A stretch of 57,262 nucleotides of DNA from Tannerella sp. (GCA_031285685.1 JAITVS010000205.1:1-57262); one strand, 5' to 3'; positions 18,282 to 27,174 are shown, counted from the stretch's first letter. Made by a program: numbers and translations. Notes: generated by a model not told the origin, from the letters alone.

Positions 18282-20036
18282 TTATTTTGTGTTTTTACCA
18301 TACGTTTTTATGAATTCGGCCATCGTTGTTTCTCTGACAGAAGTGTAGTCTCTTTTGGTCGCTGATTTGAGTATTGGTGCGCTCGCTGCCGACTTGAGCA
18401 TCGGCGCTTCGTCAGACAGAGATGCGGATGAGGTTGAGGTCAGAGAAAACTTTACGGATCGATAAAAATTGGTAAAAAAGTCATCTAAAACCCCTGATTT
18501 ATAGGCTGCGATTCCGACGTACACCTGGTATCCCTGGAATGTCGTTGAAGAGAAGTCGAGTACTTTTGTTGAAGAATTATAGCTTACAGGGTGTACATAG
18601 TCGGAAATGACATTTAAGACTCCATTAACTACAATACCTGCGCGGAAGTAACCATAGTGAGTGTAGCCGCTGGTATGCGCTACGGACGTAGTTATATCCA
18701 TCATTATTTTTCCATTACTTTCGTCTAACCATACCGTAATTCCTTCATTTCCCCAGTTGGTGATTGAATAGGTCTTACTGCCGGAAGAACCATAAGGGGT
18801 GATTATTCCACTCCAGCTTGTAGCGCTGCCAAGCGACGAAAAGAACACTGTTCCTGTTGCCGAATATGAACTTTTTACAATTCCACCGGGCGTGCCGGTT
18901 GCGGCAGCTTGTGTCACGATCAGTGTAGTGCTTGCGGCATCTCCTGCTGTAACAGTGATGGTCGCACTGCGTGTCGAAGTGGCGGTATTTGCAGATGATA
19001 TTCTAACACTTAATGTATTACCGCTTTTGGAAAGTGTGATCCAGGATGCGTTTGCTGTCGCATCCCAACTTGAAGCATTGGTCGTGACAGTGACGCTTTT
19101 TGTCCCTGTTTCGGAGGCGCCGTAAGAAAGAGAAGTCGGATTGACGGATAGTGAAGTCGCGGCAGCCTGCGTTACCGAAATAACGACCGGAGTCGCATCT
19201 CCTGCTGTGATGGTGACGTTGGCGTTGCGTGCCGAGGTGTTGGTATTTGCTGATGTAACATTGACTTTCAGTGTATTGCCACTTTGGGATAATGTAATCC
19301 AGGACGCACTTGCCGTTGCGCTCCAGCTCGAAGCATTGGTTGAGATCGCGACACTCTTTTCGCCGGTTTCTGTGGCTTCGTATGAAAGAGAAGTTGCGTT
19401 TACAGAAAGAGTGGTCGCGGCTCCTTGTGTAACTTTTACGGTGATATCGGGAGCGTTTCCGGCTGTGATTTTAATATTTGCCGTACGTTCTGTTGTCTGC
19501 GTGTTTTTGGTGCCAACGGTCACTTTCAGTGTTCCGGTTTGTTTGGTGAGTGTTATCCATGATGCGTCGGAGATGGCATCCCAATTTTCAGCGTTGGTAT
19601 TGACCGCGATCGTTTTATCACCTGTTTCACTGGCTTGAAATGATAAAGAAGTCGGACTGACGGAAAAGCTGTTGATCTCTTTTGCACTCTGTTCAATGGT
19701 GATATCAACAGGTGTGGCATCACCGGCACTGATTGTGATTTTTGAAGTACGTGAACTGCTGGTGTTTGTGTGATTCCGGACTTTAATGTAAAGCTTGTTG
19801 TCGGATTTTCGGTAAGCATCTATCCAATCACTTGATTCTTCTTTATAGTTCCAGGAAGAAACATTAGTGGTGATTTCCACGGATTTTTCTTCCGTATCGT
19901 CTGCCTTAAAGCTAAGCCTGGTTGGTGTTACTGATAATGTGTCCGGATCTTTGTCTTCACCAGGACAACCGGTGAATAGTAATGAGACAATGATGAGAGC
20001 AGCAAATGCTTTGAGTTTAAATTTTAAGTTTTTCAT
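18282..20036 (-). CDS. lipoprotein with four tandem BACON domains
   Basis: A 584-residue protein from the ATG at 20036. A TTG two codons earlier is unlikely. The lipobox is LLFTGC (C24). Four BACON repeats of about 83 residues occupy roughly 35-375, each with the pattern LS-F-A-(D/E)TGEKSV-(I/V)-TNASSW-A-ASWITL. Repeats 3 and 4 are nearly identical. BACON domains are carbohydrate- or mucin-binding candidates in gut Bacteroidales. The C-terminal 150 residues form another beta-rich domain without clear homology, followed by a Ser/Ala/Lys tail. It is encoded immediately before the M64 peptidase, which also has a BACON domain, suggesting a joint role at the cell surface. Confidence 0.87.
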   Translation of the reverse strand: MKNLKFKLKAFAALIIVSLLFTGCPGEDKDPDTLSVTPTRLSFKADDTEEKSVEITTNVSSWNYKEESSDWIDAYRKSDNKLYIKVRNHTNTSSSRTSKITISAGDATPVDITIEQSAKEINSFSVSPTSLSFQASETGDKTIAVNTNAENWDAISDASWITLTKQTGTLKVTVGTKNTQTTERTANIKITAGNAPDITVKVTQGAATTLSVNATSLSYEATETGEKSVAISTNASSWSATASASWITLSQSGNTLKVNVTSANTNTSARNANVTITAGDATPVVISVTQAAATSLSVNPTSLSYGASETGTKSVTVTTNASSWDATANASWITLSKSGNTLSVRISSANTATSTRSATITVTAGDAASTTLIVTQAAATGTPGGIVKSSYSATGTVFFSSLGSATSWSGIITPYGSSGSKTYSITNWGNEGITVWLDESNGKIMMDITTSVAHTSGYTHYGYFRAGIVVNGVLNVISDYVHPVSYNSSTKVLDFSSTTFQGYQVYVGIAAYKSGVLDDFFTNFYRSVKFSLTSTSSASLSDEAPMLKSAASAPILKSATKRDYTSVRETTMAEFIKTYGKNTK

Positions 20037-20220
20037 AATCAAAAAAGTTTATTCGTTATTAAAATGCAATTTATATTTCAGTATGATATTAATTATCAAA
20101 TATTTATGAAGAAGAAGATTTGACGGTTTGATATCAAATAAACATTCTAAATCTATTAACCAAGATTAAAAAATATTCTTAATTATTATGATACAAAAAA
20201 ATGGAATAATTGCATGAAAT

Positions 20221-20271
20221 AATACCCCACAAATAGGGTATTTGCGAAAGTCCGGTTGAAACTTTCGCAAA
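20221..20271. promoter_or_regulatory. two adjacent hairpins in the mrp to BACON-gene interval
   Basis: AATACCC (20221-20227) pairs with GGGTATT (20236-20242). TTTGCGAAAGT (20241-20251) pairs with ACTTTCGCAAA (20261-20271), an 11-bp stem with a 9-base loop. They overlap by two bases, so the two stems compete slightly. They lie 43 bp after the mrp stop and 185 bp before the lipoprotein gene. They could terminate mrp or structure the lipoprotein leader. The rest of this 277-bp gap is AT-rich, with nothing else I can identify. Confidence 0.5.
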
Positions 20272-20313
20272 CGAAGAGCAGGTTAGAGTATCTGATTATT
20301 TAAAGAAAATCGG

Positions 20314-21420
20314 CTATTTGTGAGTTTCCACACGCTTTGTGGGAGACAGGTATTCGTGCCGGTAGTTAACACGTTCAACAACGTTCTCCGCCAGTTTCCG
20401 GAAAGCAGAGCCGGTTAAGGTATCAGGATTCAATGCGACGGGAGAACCGGCGTCTCCGCTTTCACAAATGCTCTGAACGATGGGTATTTGTCCCAGCAAA
20501 GGAATGTTTAGTTCTTCCGCCAATCGTTTGCCGCCTTCTTTTCCGAAGATATAATATTTATTTTCGGGTAATTCCGCCGGAGTAAACCAGGCCATGTTTT
20601 CGATAAGGCCAAGTACGGGAACGTTTACTTTATCACCGGTGAACATACTGATTCCTTTACGTGCATCGGCAAGGGCTACTTCCTGTGGAGTAGTGACTAC
20701 GACGACGCCTGTTATTGCAAGTGTTTGTACAAGTGTAAGGTGAATATCACTTGTTCCCGGAGGAAGGTCTATGAGCAAATAGTCGAGTTCTCTCCAATTC
20801 GCATCGCCGATTAGTTGTTTAAGTGCGTTACTGGCCATGGAACCACGCCATAGAACGGCATCTTCTTTATTGACAAAAAAGCCGATGGAAAGAAGTTTTA
20901 CTCCATAATTTTCTGCCGGTTGTATCAGTTCACGGTTACCCACTTTTTCAAGGTATGGTTTGGCGCTTTCGACATTAAACATCTTTGGTTGTGAAGGGCC
21001 GAAAATATCGGCGTCGAGAAGTCCTGTTTTATATCCCATCCCGGCAAGCGCCACAGCCAGGTTCGCCGATACGGTACTTTTGCCGACTCCGCCTTTGCCT
21101 GATGCGACAGCAATTATGTTTTTTACTTCAGGAAGAAGCTTTTCCGGTTCGGGACGTGCGTCCTGCAGGGCTTTTGCGGAGATATTCCCTTTGATATCCA
21201 CATCCGGTGATACATAAGTAAGAATGGATGTTTCGGCCGCTTTTATAACGGATTTAATAAACGGATCATTCGGTTTGTCAAAGATGATCGAAAAAGAAAC
21301 CTTGTTTCCGTCAATGCGGATGTTGTCTTCAACCATTCCGGCTTCAACGATGTTTTTTCCTGTGCCGGGATAACGTACGTTTTCTAATGCTTCTAATATG
21401 AGTTTTGGATAAAGAGTCAT
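20314..21420 (-). CDS. mrp: Mrp/NBP35-family P-loop ATPase (Fe-S carrier type)
   Basis: A 368-residue protein. Residues 1-85 form the MIP18-like (DUF59) domain. The P-loop ATPase follows, with SGKGGVGKST at about 107-116, LLDADIFGPSQPKMF, and LIDLPPGTSDIHLTL. The family carries and transfers iron-sulfur clusters to apoproteins. The CxxC pair that binds the bridging cluster in Mrp/ApbC is expected after ENM. Here that segment reads ENMAWFTPAELPENKYYIFG, without cysteines, and the only cysteine I see near it is in SICESG. Either the cluster is held differently or this branch has another role. A structured repeat lies immediately upstream of the start. Confidence 0.9.
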   Translation of the reverse strand: MTLYPKLILEALENVRYPGTGKNIVEAGMVEDNIRIDGNKVSFSIIFDKPNDPFIKSVIKAAETSILTYVSPDVDIKGNISAKALQDARPEPEKLLPEVKNIIAVASGKGGVGKSTVSANLAVALAGMGYKTGLLDADIFGPSQPKMFNVESAKPYLEKVGNRELIQPAENYGVKLLSIGFFVNKEDAVLWRGSMASNALKQLIGDANWRELDYLLIDLPPGTSDIHLTLVQTLAITGVVVVTTPQEVALADARKGISMFTGDKVNVPVLGLIENMAWFTPAELPENKYYIFGKEGGKRLAEELNIPLLGQIPIVQSICESGDAGSPVALNPDTLTGSAFRKLAENVVERVNYRHEYLSPTKRVETHK

Positions 21421-21450
21421 TTTTTTATTGTTTTTAATTGGTTTGGGGTT

Positions 21451-21611
21451 GTACTTTTTTCTTGCTAAAAAAGTACCAAAAAAGCAAGACTTCGTGTACT
21501 TCGCTCGTTCAGCCGGACGTTCCGGCAGCTAAAATCTATGTAACTCGCTTTGCTCAAACAGCATAGATTTTTGACGCTGTCTCCACTGACTGAACGGCTC
21601 ATCACACGAGG
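21451..21611. repeat. structured intergenic repeat, copy A
   Basis: A 160-bp element that fills most of the trmB-mrp gap. GTACTTTTTT (21451-21460) pairs with AAAAAAGTAC (21467-21476). CTTGC (21461-21465) pairs with GCAAG (21484-21488), making a pseudoknot-like topology. A nested hairpin follows: TCGTGT (21492-21497) with ACACGA (21604-21609), CGTTCAG (21506-21512) with CTGAACG (21590-21596), and AAAATCTATG (21531-21540) with CATAGATTTT (21562-21571). Copy B at 23853-24013 has the same design with compensated changes. A 90-codon open frame across it is not conserved as protein. Confidence 0.8.
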
Positions 21612-21726
21612 TCGGTCATTTGTCGTATTTCTTAGCTTCCGGTGTGTCTGATGTGTCACCTGTACTTGCCATAGAGATTGGTTGTTTGGTAGCTGCTTCG
21701 CTCCCTTTTTAATTTCTATTATTTTT

Positions 21727-22479
21727 TTATTCTCCATTGCTGCGGCGGCTTCGGTTATAGCTTCTGTAGGGATCGGGTTCTATTTCCACATCGGGTTCTA
21801 TTAGTGTCTCGCGCGGTTCGCATACGAAACGGATGTATTTGATATTTAGTCCCCGGTCGAGCCATTGCTGTTCATAAAATGTCCGTATCGACAGAATTTC
21901 ATCTGCTATATCAGAATGATAGAGATCATGTGTACAGACCTGCACGGGAAACTTGTTTGCTTTTATCATTTCACATGTGTAGGCATACATGAAATTGCTG
22001 TCGGTCTTAAGATGTATCAGGCCTTTTTCGGATAAGATTTCCTGATAGAGTTTCATGAAGCGTGTACTTGTCAGACGTTTGTTGACTTTTTTCATTTGCG
22101 GGTCAGGAAAAGTCAGCCATATTTCCGAAACCTCTTCCGGTGCGAAGAAATTGGATATCAGTTCTATGCTGGTCCGGAGAAAGGCAACGTTTTTCATTCC
22201 CGCTTTCAACGAATCTTTAGCTCCCGCCCACATACGTGCACCTTTTATATCAATACCGATGAAGTTTTTTTCCGGATACAGCTGTCCGAGTCCCACAGTA
22301 TATTCACCGCGTCCGCACCCGAGTTCGAGCACTAAAGGATTATTATTTTTAAATACTTCTTTATTCCATCGTCCTTTCAACGGACATCCGCCTCCGGACT
22401 GCAGTACGGCAAAAGGATATTGAAATACATGCGGGAATTCCGCCATATCATCAAATTTCTGTAATTTGTTTTTTCCCAT
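21727..22479 (-). CDS. trmB: tRNA (guanine-N7-)-methyltransferase
   Basis: A 250-residue SAM-dependent methyltransferase, started at the ATG at 22479. A TTG eight codons earlier is unlikely. The SAM motif is [22 protein letters not shown], the catalytic-region [13 protein letters not shown] and the C-terminal RFVCEPRE segment are characteristic. It makes m7G46 in tRNA variable loops. A basic Arg/Ser tail ends the protein. A minus-strand TATTTTTG box lies just upstream, at 22501-22508. Confidence 0.95.
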   Translation of the reverse strand: MGKNKLQKFDDMAEFPHVFQYPFAVLQSGGGCPLKGRWNKEVFKNNNPLVLELGCGRGEYTVGLGQLYPEKNFIGIDIKGARMWAGAKDSLKAGMKNVAFLRTSIELISNFFAPEEVSEIWLTFPDPQMKKVNKRLTSTRFMKLYQEILSEKGLIHLKTDSNFMYAYTCEMIKANKFPVQVCTHDLYHSDIADEILSIRTFYEQQWLDRGLNIKYIRFVCEPRETLIEPDVEIEPDPYRSYNRSRRSNGE

Positions 22480-22500
22480 AAGCGTTTCTGTAATAGATTG

Positions 22501-22508
22501 CAAAAATA
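22501..22508 (-). promoter_or_regulatory. -7 box for trmB
   Basis: The minus-strand sequence TATTTTTG matches TAnnTTTG and would give a leader of about 15 bases. No -33 element is evident. Confidence 0.35.
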
Positions 22509-22543
22509 GAAAAAAAACGGATGTATATGAAATCCGGATCGTT

Positions 22544-23842
22544 TTACATCCGGATCCGAAAGTGTGTCAGTCCGTCGGTATCGGTAAATAAAGAGAAAGT
22601 GTAGCCATGTTTCAGTAACACTTCGCGGATAAACATAAGTCCAAGACCTTGTCCGTTTGGTTTGGTTGAAAAAAAAGGACTGAAAAGTTTTGTTTCCGTC
22701 TCTTTGTCAATACCTTTTCCTGTGTCGGTTATCTCAAGGCAGGTTGGGTTATTTGTCGTGCGGATAAGTATTTTTCCGTCTTTACCGATTGATTCGGCGG
22801 AATTTTTTATGATATTGACCAGAACCTGCTCTAAGAGCAAACTATCTACCTTTACGATGGGGGAAACGCCGGAAAGTTCCATGATGATTTGTATATTACG
22901 GTTACGGCATACATTCTCCATAAATAATTTGCAGGATGAAACAAGGATATTCAAATCATGCTCCTGAAGCTGCGGTTCAGGAATGCGTACAACATCCGCA
23001 AAATCAGTGATGAAACGGCTCATACTGTAACAGCGCTCGATAGCGATGCGAAGCACTTCGTGTATATCACCGCTGTTTTGAACGTCCTTAAATGTATCCT
23101 GAAGTGTATCCAGTGTGGAGGTTATTCCGGCGGTCGTGTTGTTTACTTCATGCGCGATCATGCGGATCACCTTCTCATATGCTTTTTTTTCAGCTTTGAA
23201 GACTTCTTCGGTCAATGATTCAATCAAATAGAAAGAATGTTGAAATCCACGATCAATGAATGAGGAATGGGTACATTTGTAAATGCTGGCGTCACCTAAT
23301 CGTATGGTTTCCGAATCGTATTTTTTTATGGAGGTGATTTCTTTTGCGAGCAGGGAACCAGTCTCTGTCAGTTTTTTTCCTGTTATATTTTCTGTAGGTT
23401 TTAATCCGAAAATTTTGTAAGTCGCGGGATTCACAGATTGGATATATTCATCCAGATCCATAATGATAACGCCCATGGGTGAGGCGTTGATAAGGAGATC
23501 CAGAAAATGATTTTGTTCCCTCAGGTAAAGTCGTTCATTTTTTAATTGATCCATCATTTTATTGAAGACATCGACAATCCGGTCTGCTTCGGCTTGTCCG
23601 ACCCGTCGCAGGCGGGAACTGAAGTCCTGTTCTTTTAGGAGCTCCATACCATCTCCGATGATCTGTAAAGGTTTGATGATCCGCCGGTAAAAGATAAAAA
23701 GATAAATCGCCGTGATGACTACGAGCGTTTCCATTGCCAGGAAAATATAATAAGAAGAAGCGTAAAAGACATAATAGCTTATTATTGCCAATATGGTCAG
23801 CAATAAGGCCGTTAAGATCCAAAACATTCCTTTTAATCTCAT
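22544..23842 (-). CDS. NtrY-like sensor histidine kinase
   Basis: A 432-residue kinase, started at the ATG at 23842. An upstream in-frame extension runs into the repeat element and is discarded. Two membrane helices (about 7-27 and 30-52) are joined by almost no periplasmic loop, so the signal is probably sensed in or at the membrane. A HAMP-like region (53-105) and a PAS domain (about 112-210) follow. The H-box is [12 protein letters not shown] with H231. The ATPase domain ends with DTGKGID and [11 protein letters not shown]. It follows the NtrC-family regulator on the same strand, so they form a pair. The likely targets are the sigma-54 promoters of tolC and the efflux operon. Confidence 0.92.
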   Translation of the reverse strand: MRLKGMFWILTALLLTILAIISYYVFYASSYYIFLAMETLVVITAIYLFIFYRRIIKPLQIIGDGMELLKEQDFSSRLRRVGQAEADRIVDVFNKMMDQLKNERLYLREQNHFLDLLINASPMGVIIMDLDEYIQSVNPATYKIFGLKPTENITGKKLTETGSLLAKEITSIKKYDSETIRLGDASIYKCTHSSFIDRGFQHSFYLIESLTEEVFKAEKKAYEKVIRMIAHEVNNTTAGITSTLDTLQDTFKDVQNSGDIHEVLRIAIERCYSMSRFITDFADVVRIPEPQLQEHDLNILVSSCKLFMENVCRNRNIQIIMELSGVSPIVKVDSLLLEQVLVNIIKNSAESIGKDGKILIRTTNNPTCLEITDTGKGIDKETETKLFSPFFSTKPNGQGLGLMFIREVLLKHGYTFSLFTDTDGLTHFRIRM

Positions 23843-23852
23843 TTTGTGCTTC

Positions 23853-24013
23853 GTTCTTTTGTCTTGACCCAAAAGAACCAAAAAGTCAAGACTTCGTGTG
23901 CTTCGCATCGTTAAGCTTAACGCTCTGTCGGCTAAAATCTATGTAACTCGCTTCGCTCAAACAGCATAGATTTTTGACGCCTCCGTCGCTACTTAACGGC
24001 TCACCGCACGAGG
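23853..24013. repeat. structured intergenic repeat, copy B
   Basis: The second copy lies between the NtrC-type regulator and its kinase. GTTCTTTT (23853-23860) pairs with AAAAGAAC (23871-23878), and GTCTTGAC (23861-23868) with GTCAAGAC (23885-23892). The nested hairpin has TCGTGT with GCACGA, CGTTAAG (23909-23915) with CTTAACG (23992-23998), and AAAATCTATG (23934-23943) with CATAGATTTT (23965-23974). The central stem and loop are almost identical to copy A. The outer arms differ in compensated ways. Confidence 0.8.
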
Positions 24014-24068
24014 TCGGTTCGTTTCTTCTTTATTGTTACTTTACTCTTACATTATTTGATTTTTAACA

Positions 24069-25438
24069 TCAAAGAACGTTGTCAATTGTTATATCATATT
24101 TTTCAAGTCTTCTGTATAATGCGGCCCGGCTGATACCAAGGGCTGATGCCACGTGTGACAGGTTTCCGGAATATTTTCCGATTGCCTGGATGATTGTTTG
24201 TTTTTCGATTTCATCGAGGGTGAGCCCGGATAGTGTCGTTTGGGTTTTGTTTGTTTGCCCGTTTTGATTTTGAGCCTCGAAATCGGAGACGTCCAATTCT
24301 GTTTTTCCGGAAACAAGCAGGGTACGTTCGACGAGATTTTTTAATTCACGGATATTTCCAGGATAAGGCTGTTTCTTTAAATAAGCAATTGCATCGGGGG
24401 TAAATTTTATTTTTTTTATTCCATTACTTTGGGCTTGTTTATCCGCAAAATAAGACGCTAATAAAGGAATGTCCTCAATACGTTCCCGCAATGGTGGAAG
24501 ATGGATGGTTATCAGGTTGATCCGGTAAAACAGATCTTCCCTGAAAGTGCGGCTGTTAACCATTTCCCTCAGGTCGCGGTTAGTCGCGCTTACTACACGC
24601 ACATCGACTTTCTTCGGACGGCTGTCTCCAAGCGCTTCGAATGTCTGGTCCTGAAGGACACGCAACAGTTTTACCTGACAGGATAAGTCGAGATCTCCGA
24701 TTTCATCAAGGAAAATAGTCCCTTTGTTGCCATCTCAAATCGCCCGGTCCGATCCATGTGTGCATCCGTGAACGCACCTTTTTTGTGTCCGAACATCTCA
24801 CTTTCGAAAAGACTCTGGGAGAGTCCTCCCAGATTTACTTTGATAAAAGCTTCTTTTGCCCTCGTGCTGTTTTCATGGATAGCTTCCGCGATGAGTTCTT
24901 TTCCTGTCCCACTTTCTCCGGTTATCAGGACTGACGCATTGGTTGGAGCAATTCGCGAGATCGTATCCAGAATATTTAATAAAGCTTCGCTTTTTCCTAT
25001 TATTTTATCGAACCGGAATTTTTTATCAGCCTCAATCCGATTGAACGGACCGGATTGTTCTTTTTTTTGTTTCGTTAGTTCGATTGCTGTTTTAATGGAA
25101 TTTAATAGCAACTGATTATTCCATGGTTTCGTAACAAAATCAAATGCTCCCTTCTGCATTCCCTGGACCGCTAATGATATGGAACCCCAGGCTGTAATTA
25201 AAATAACAGGCACGTCCGGTTGAAAAATTTTCACTTGTTTCAGGAGCTTGATGCCTTCTTCTCCTGATGTGGTAAGTGTAAAATTCATATCCATTAAGAT
25301 AAGTTCCGGAGCAATCTTTCTCACAATGCTTAACGCATCTTCCGGGGTCGTAACGGCTTGCGCATCATAACCGGCACGATTTAATAAAAACGTTAGCGAA
25401 GAACGAACGGCTGAATCGTCATCTACTATTAGTATCAT
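24069..25438 (-). pseudogene. NtrC-family sigma-54 response regulator with a frameshift in the AAA+ domain
   Basis: The N-terminal part (25438 to about 24720) has a receiver domain with phospho-acceptor D50 and the TKPW lysine. The sigma-54 activator domain begins with ITGESGTGKELIAEAIH (Walker A), ESEMFGHKKGAFTDA (GAFTGA-loop variant) and GRFEMA. After GCAACAAAGGG the frame shifts. The expected Walker B (IFLDEIGDLDLSCQVKLLRVLQ) continues in the next frame and runs to 24069. That stretch includes the PGNIRELKN arginine-finger region and a Fis-type helix-turn-helix (LSHVASALGISRAALYRRL). One extra G in the GGG at 24720-24722 would restore a protein of about 456 residues. This may be a real mutation, a phase-variable tract or a sequencing error. 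It pairs with the downstream kinase. Confidence 0.9.
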
Positions 25439-25483
25439 ATGGAAACCCTTTCGATTTTTCTTGTCATTGTGAGTTTATATAGG

Positions 25484-25531
25484 CAAATGTAGTGCAAATC
25501 GAATACAGTACAAAATAAGCTTGCTTATTTT
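25484..25531 (-). promoter_or_regulatory. proximal copy of duplicated promoter for the NtrC-type regulator
   Basis: Read on the minus strand: AAAATAAGC-AA-GCTTATTTT hairpin, TTTG (25511-25514), 19-base spacer, TACATTTG (25484-25491). This is a complete Bacteroidales promoter, about 45 bp before the regulator ATG. The block 25485-25531 is an exact 47-bp repeat of 25567-25613. Confidence 0.7.
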
Positions 25532-25565
25532 TATTGTTGAGATGCCGCCTACATTCTGTTTTTGC

Positions 25566-25613
25566 AAAATGTAGTGCAAATCGAATACAGTACAAAATAA
25601 GCTTGCTTATTTT
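25566..25613 (-). repeat. distal copy of the 47-bp promoter repeat, overlapping the tolC stop
   Basis: An exact copy of 25485-25531, displaced by 82 bp. An additional A next to the -7 position makes the box TACATTTT instead of TACATTTG, so this copy should be weaker. Its outer end contains the tolC stop codon (25607-25609). The hairpin with a T-rich side could also help end the tolC transcript. Confidence 0.75.
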
Positions 25614-27091
25614 CGGATAATCTCTTCAAAATCTGCGTCTAAATTTTTGTCGGCGATAAAATCATATAAAGTAACGCTACGGATATTGTAAAAATAGTTC
25701 CAGTATTTGTACAGTTCCTGGATATGTTTCAGTTTGGCTTCGTCTTTAGAATTCTGCGCATCATTCAGGTCTAAGATATTGATTTTTCCGATCATGAATG
25801 TTTCGATGGATGTATTATACCGTTTTTCTGCGATTTTATCAGCCTGTCCGGCAATTTCCAACTGACCTGCCTGATTATTGAAATTTTCAACCAGCAGGAA
25901 TATATCCTGATTAAAGTTCATCTGCTCTTGTTTTGTTCGTGACAGTATGACTTCCCGGTTTGATTCGGCAACCTTTACTTTGCCTTTGCGTTTACCCCAG
26001 TCAAGAATGGGAATGCTTACACCGACTTCAACCACCTGGTTTCCTTTCAGATGTTCATATGCTTTTTCGACATTTATATCTTTTCCTGTATACCCGACTG
26101 AAGCATATAGATTTATGCTTCTCTGATTTCCTTTGGCGGAGGCCACGGCATAATCAGCCTCCAATTGACGGCGCATGATATTTTGAGCGAAAGAATTGTT
26201 TTCATGCGCTTTTTCAAGAACATCGCTATAACTCATTCTAAACGATGGGGCCAATTCGGGAATAACCGGTTCTATAACATCCTGTTCGCTCAGGCCGAGA
26301 AATGAACGTAGCTGAAACATACGGGCATTCAGGTTTGATTGAGCTTCTGTTACGATGCCTTTAGCCTGTAATGCGGATAATTCCAGTTGCATCAGTTCAT
26401 TTTCGGAAATATGTCCGATTTTTCGTTTTGCAATGGCAATGTCATATAATTTGTTCGCATTTTCCAGATTTTGAATGGATATAGACAGGTTTTCTTTTGC
26501 TTGTAAAAGGTTGAAGAAATACGAGATGGCTGCTAATGTCACATCTTCTACATTTTCAATATATGCTGCTTTGGCTTCTTTATAACGTACGGGCTCTATC
26601 CGCCGTTTCCATTTTTGATTGTTCACACCGAAGACCGGTTGGATGAATGTAACACTGAGAGGTATACTCATATATTCATTATAGGCGCCTTTTCCTAATT
26701 GGCGGTTGAAGTCGAGTGATGTATTGAGGGAAATTGTACCTCCTGTCAGAGCGATATTCTGGTCAATGGATATTTTTCCGCTCATTCCCAACCAGTTATT
26801 CTGAACATAGGTATAAGAACCGTCGGATTGCTGATATTTACCGTAGTTGTTATTGTATGAAGGAAGCGTGCCGGTAAAATTTACTTCCGGAAGTTGATCT
26901 GCCTGATGTGTGCGATATTCCCAATAAGCGGTTTTTAATTCATTTAGTGCAACAGCGGCATCTACGGATTGTAATTGTGCTAATGTGATAGCATCTTTCA
27001 GTGTAAGTCTGATTGTATTGTTGCCGTCTTCCGCATGCAGTGGCGGAAGAATCAACCATAAAAGAGCTATTGATAAATGTAATCGTCCCAT
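25607..27091 (-). CDS. tolC: TolC-family outer membrane efflux protein
   Basis: A 494-residue protein with a signal peptide (LLWLILPPLHA) and two repeated helical-hairpin halves of the outer-membrane-efflux family. Examples are the SIQNLENANKLYDIAIAKRKIGHISENEL region and the later ETFMIGKINILDLNDAQ region. It should form the outer-membrane exit duct of a tripartite pump. No inner-membrane partner is adjacent. The adaptor/permease operon at 33-42.7 kb is the obvious candidate, because its promoter carries the same sigma-54 box and palindrome. The NtrC-type regulator and kinase follow downstream on the same strand. Confidence 0.93.
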   Translation of the reverse strand: MGRLHLSIALLWLILPPLHAEDGNNTIRLTLKDAITLAQLQSVDAAVALNELKTAYWEYRTHQADQLPEVNFTGTLPSYNNNYGKYQQSDGSYTYVQNNWLGMSGKISIDQNIALTGGTISLNTSLDFNRQLGKGAYNEYMSIPLSVTFIQPVFGVNNQKWKRRIEPVRYKEAKAAYIENVEDVTLAAISYFFNLLQAKENLSISIQNLENANKLYDIAIAKRKIGHISENELMQLELSALQAKGIVTEAQSNLNARMFQLRSFLGLSEQDVIEPVIPELAPSFRMSYSDVLEKAHENNSFAQNIMRRQLEADYAVASAKGNQRSINLYASVGYTGKDINVEKAYEHLKGNQVVEVGVSIPILDWGKRKGKVKVAESNREVILSRTKQEQMNFNQDIFLLVENFNNQAGQLEIAGQADKIAEKRYNTSIETFMIGKINILDLNDAQNSKDEAKLKHIQELYKYWNYFYNIRSVTLYDFIADKNLDADFEEIIRK

Positions 27092-27114
27092 CCTGATAAT
27101 TTTTACCAGTAGTT

Positions 27115-27130
27115 TGCAAATGCTGTGCCA
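27115..27130 (-). promoter_or_regulatory. sigma-54 (-24/-12) promoter of tolC
   Basis: The minus strand reads TGGCAC-AGCAT-TTGCA, a full match to the RpoN consensus TGGCAC-N5-TTGCW. Transcription would start near 27104, 13 bases before the tolC ATG. The adjacent NtrC-family regulator and the palindrome 65 bp upstream support it. Confidence 0.82.
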
Positions 27131-27174
27131 TGATTATAATGTTTTGAGGATGTGGCTTTTGCTTTTTGGCGGAG

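Noticed and set aside
21465..21737. A 90-codon open frame between mrp and trmB
   Set aside because: It translates the structured repeat. The second copy does not keep the frame as a protein, and base changes preserve pairing rather than codons.
24069..24665. Separate gene for a short Fis-type helix-turn-helix activator fragment
   Set aside because: It continues the AAA+ domain of the frameshifted regulator exactly, and starts only at a TTG in the middle of the ATPase core.
25479..25500. Sigma-54 promoter before the NtrC-type regulator (TTGCAC-N5-TTGCC on the minus strand)
   Set aside because: It lacks the essential GG at -24, and the same bases are better explained as part of the TTTG-N19-TACATTTG promoter.
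25484..25613. The 47-bp direct repeat as a transposon target duplication or attachment site
   Set aside because: Nothing between the copies encodes a recombinase, the interval is only 35 bp, and both copies contain promoter elements in the correct orientation for the regulator gene.
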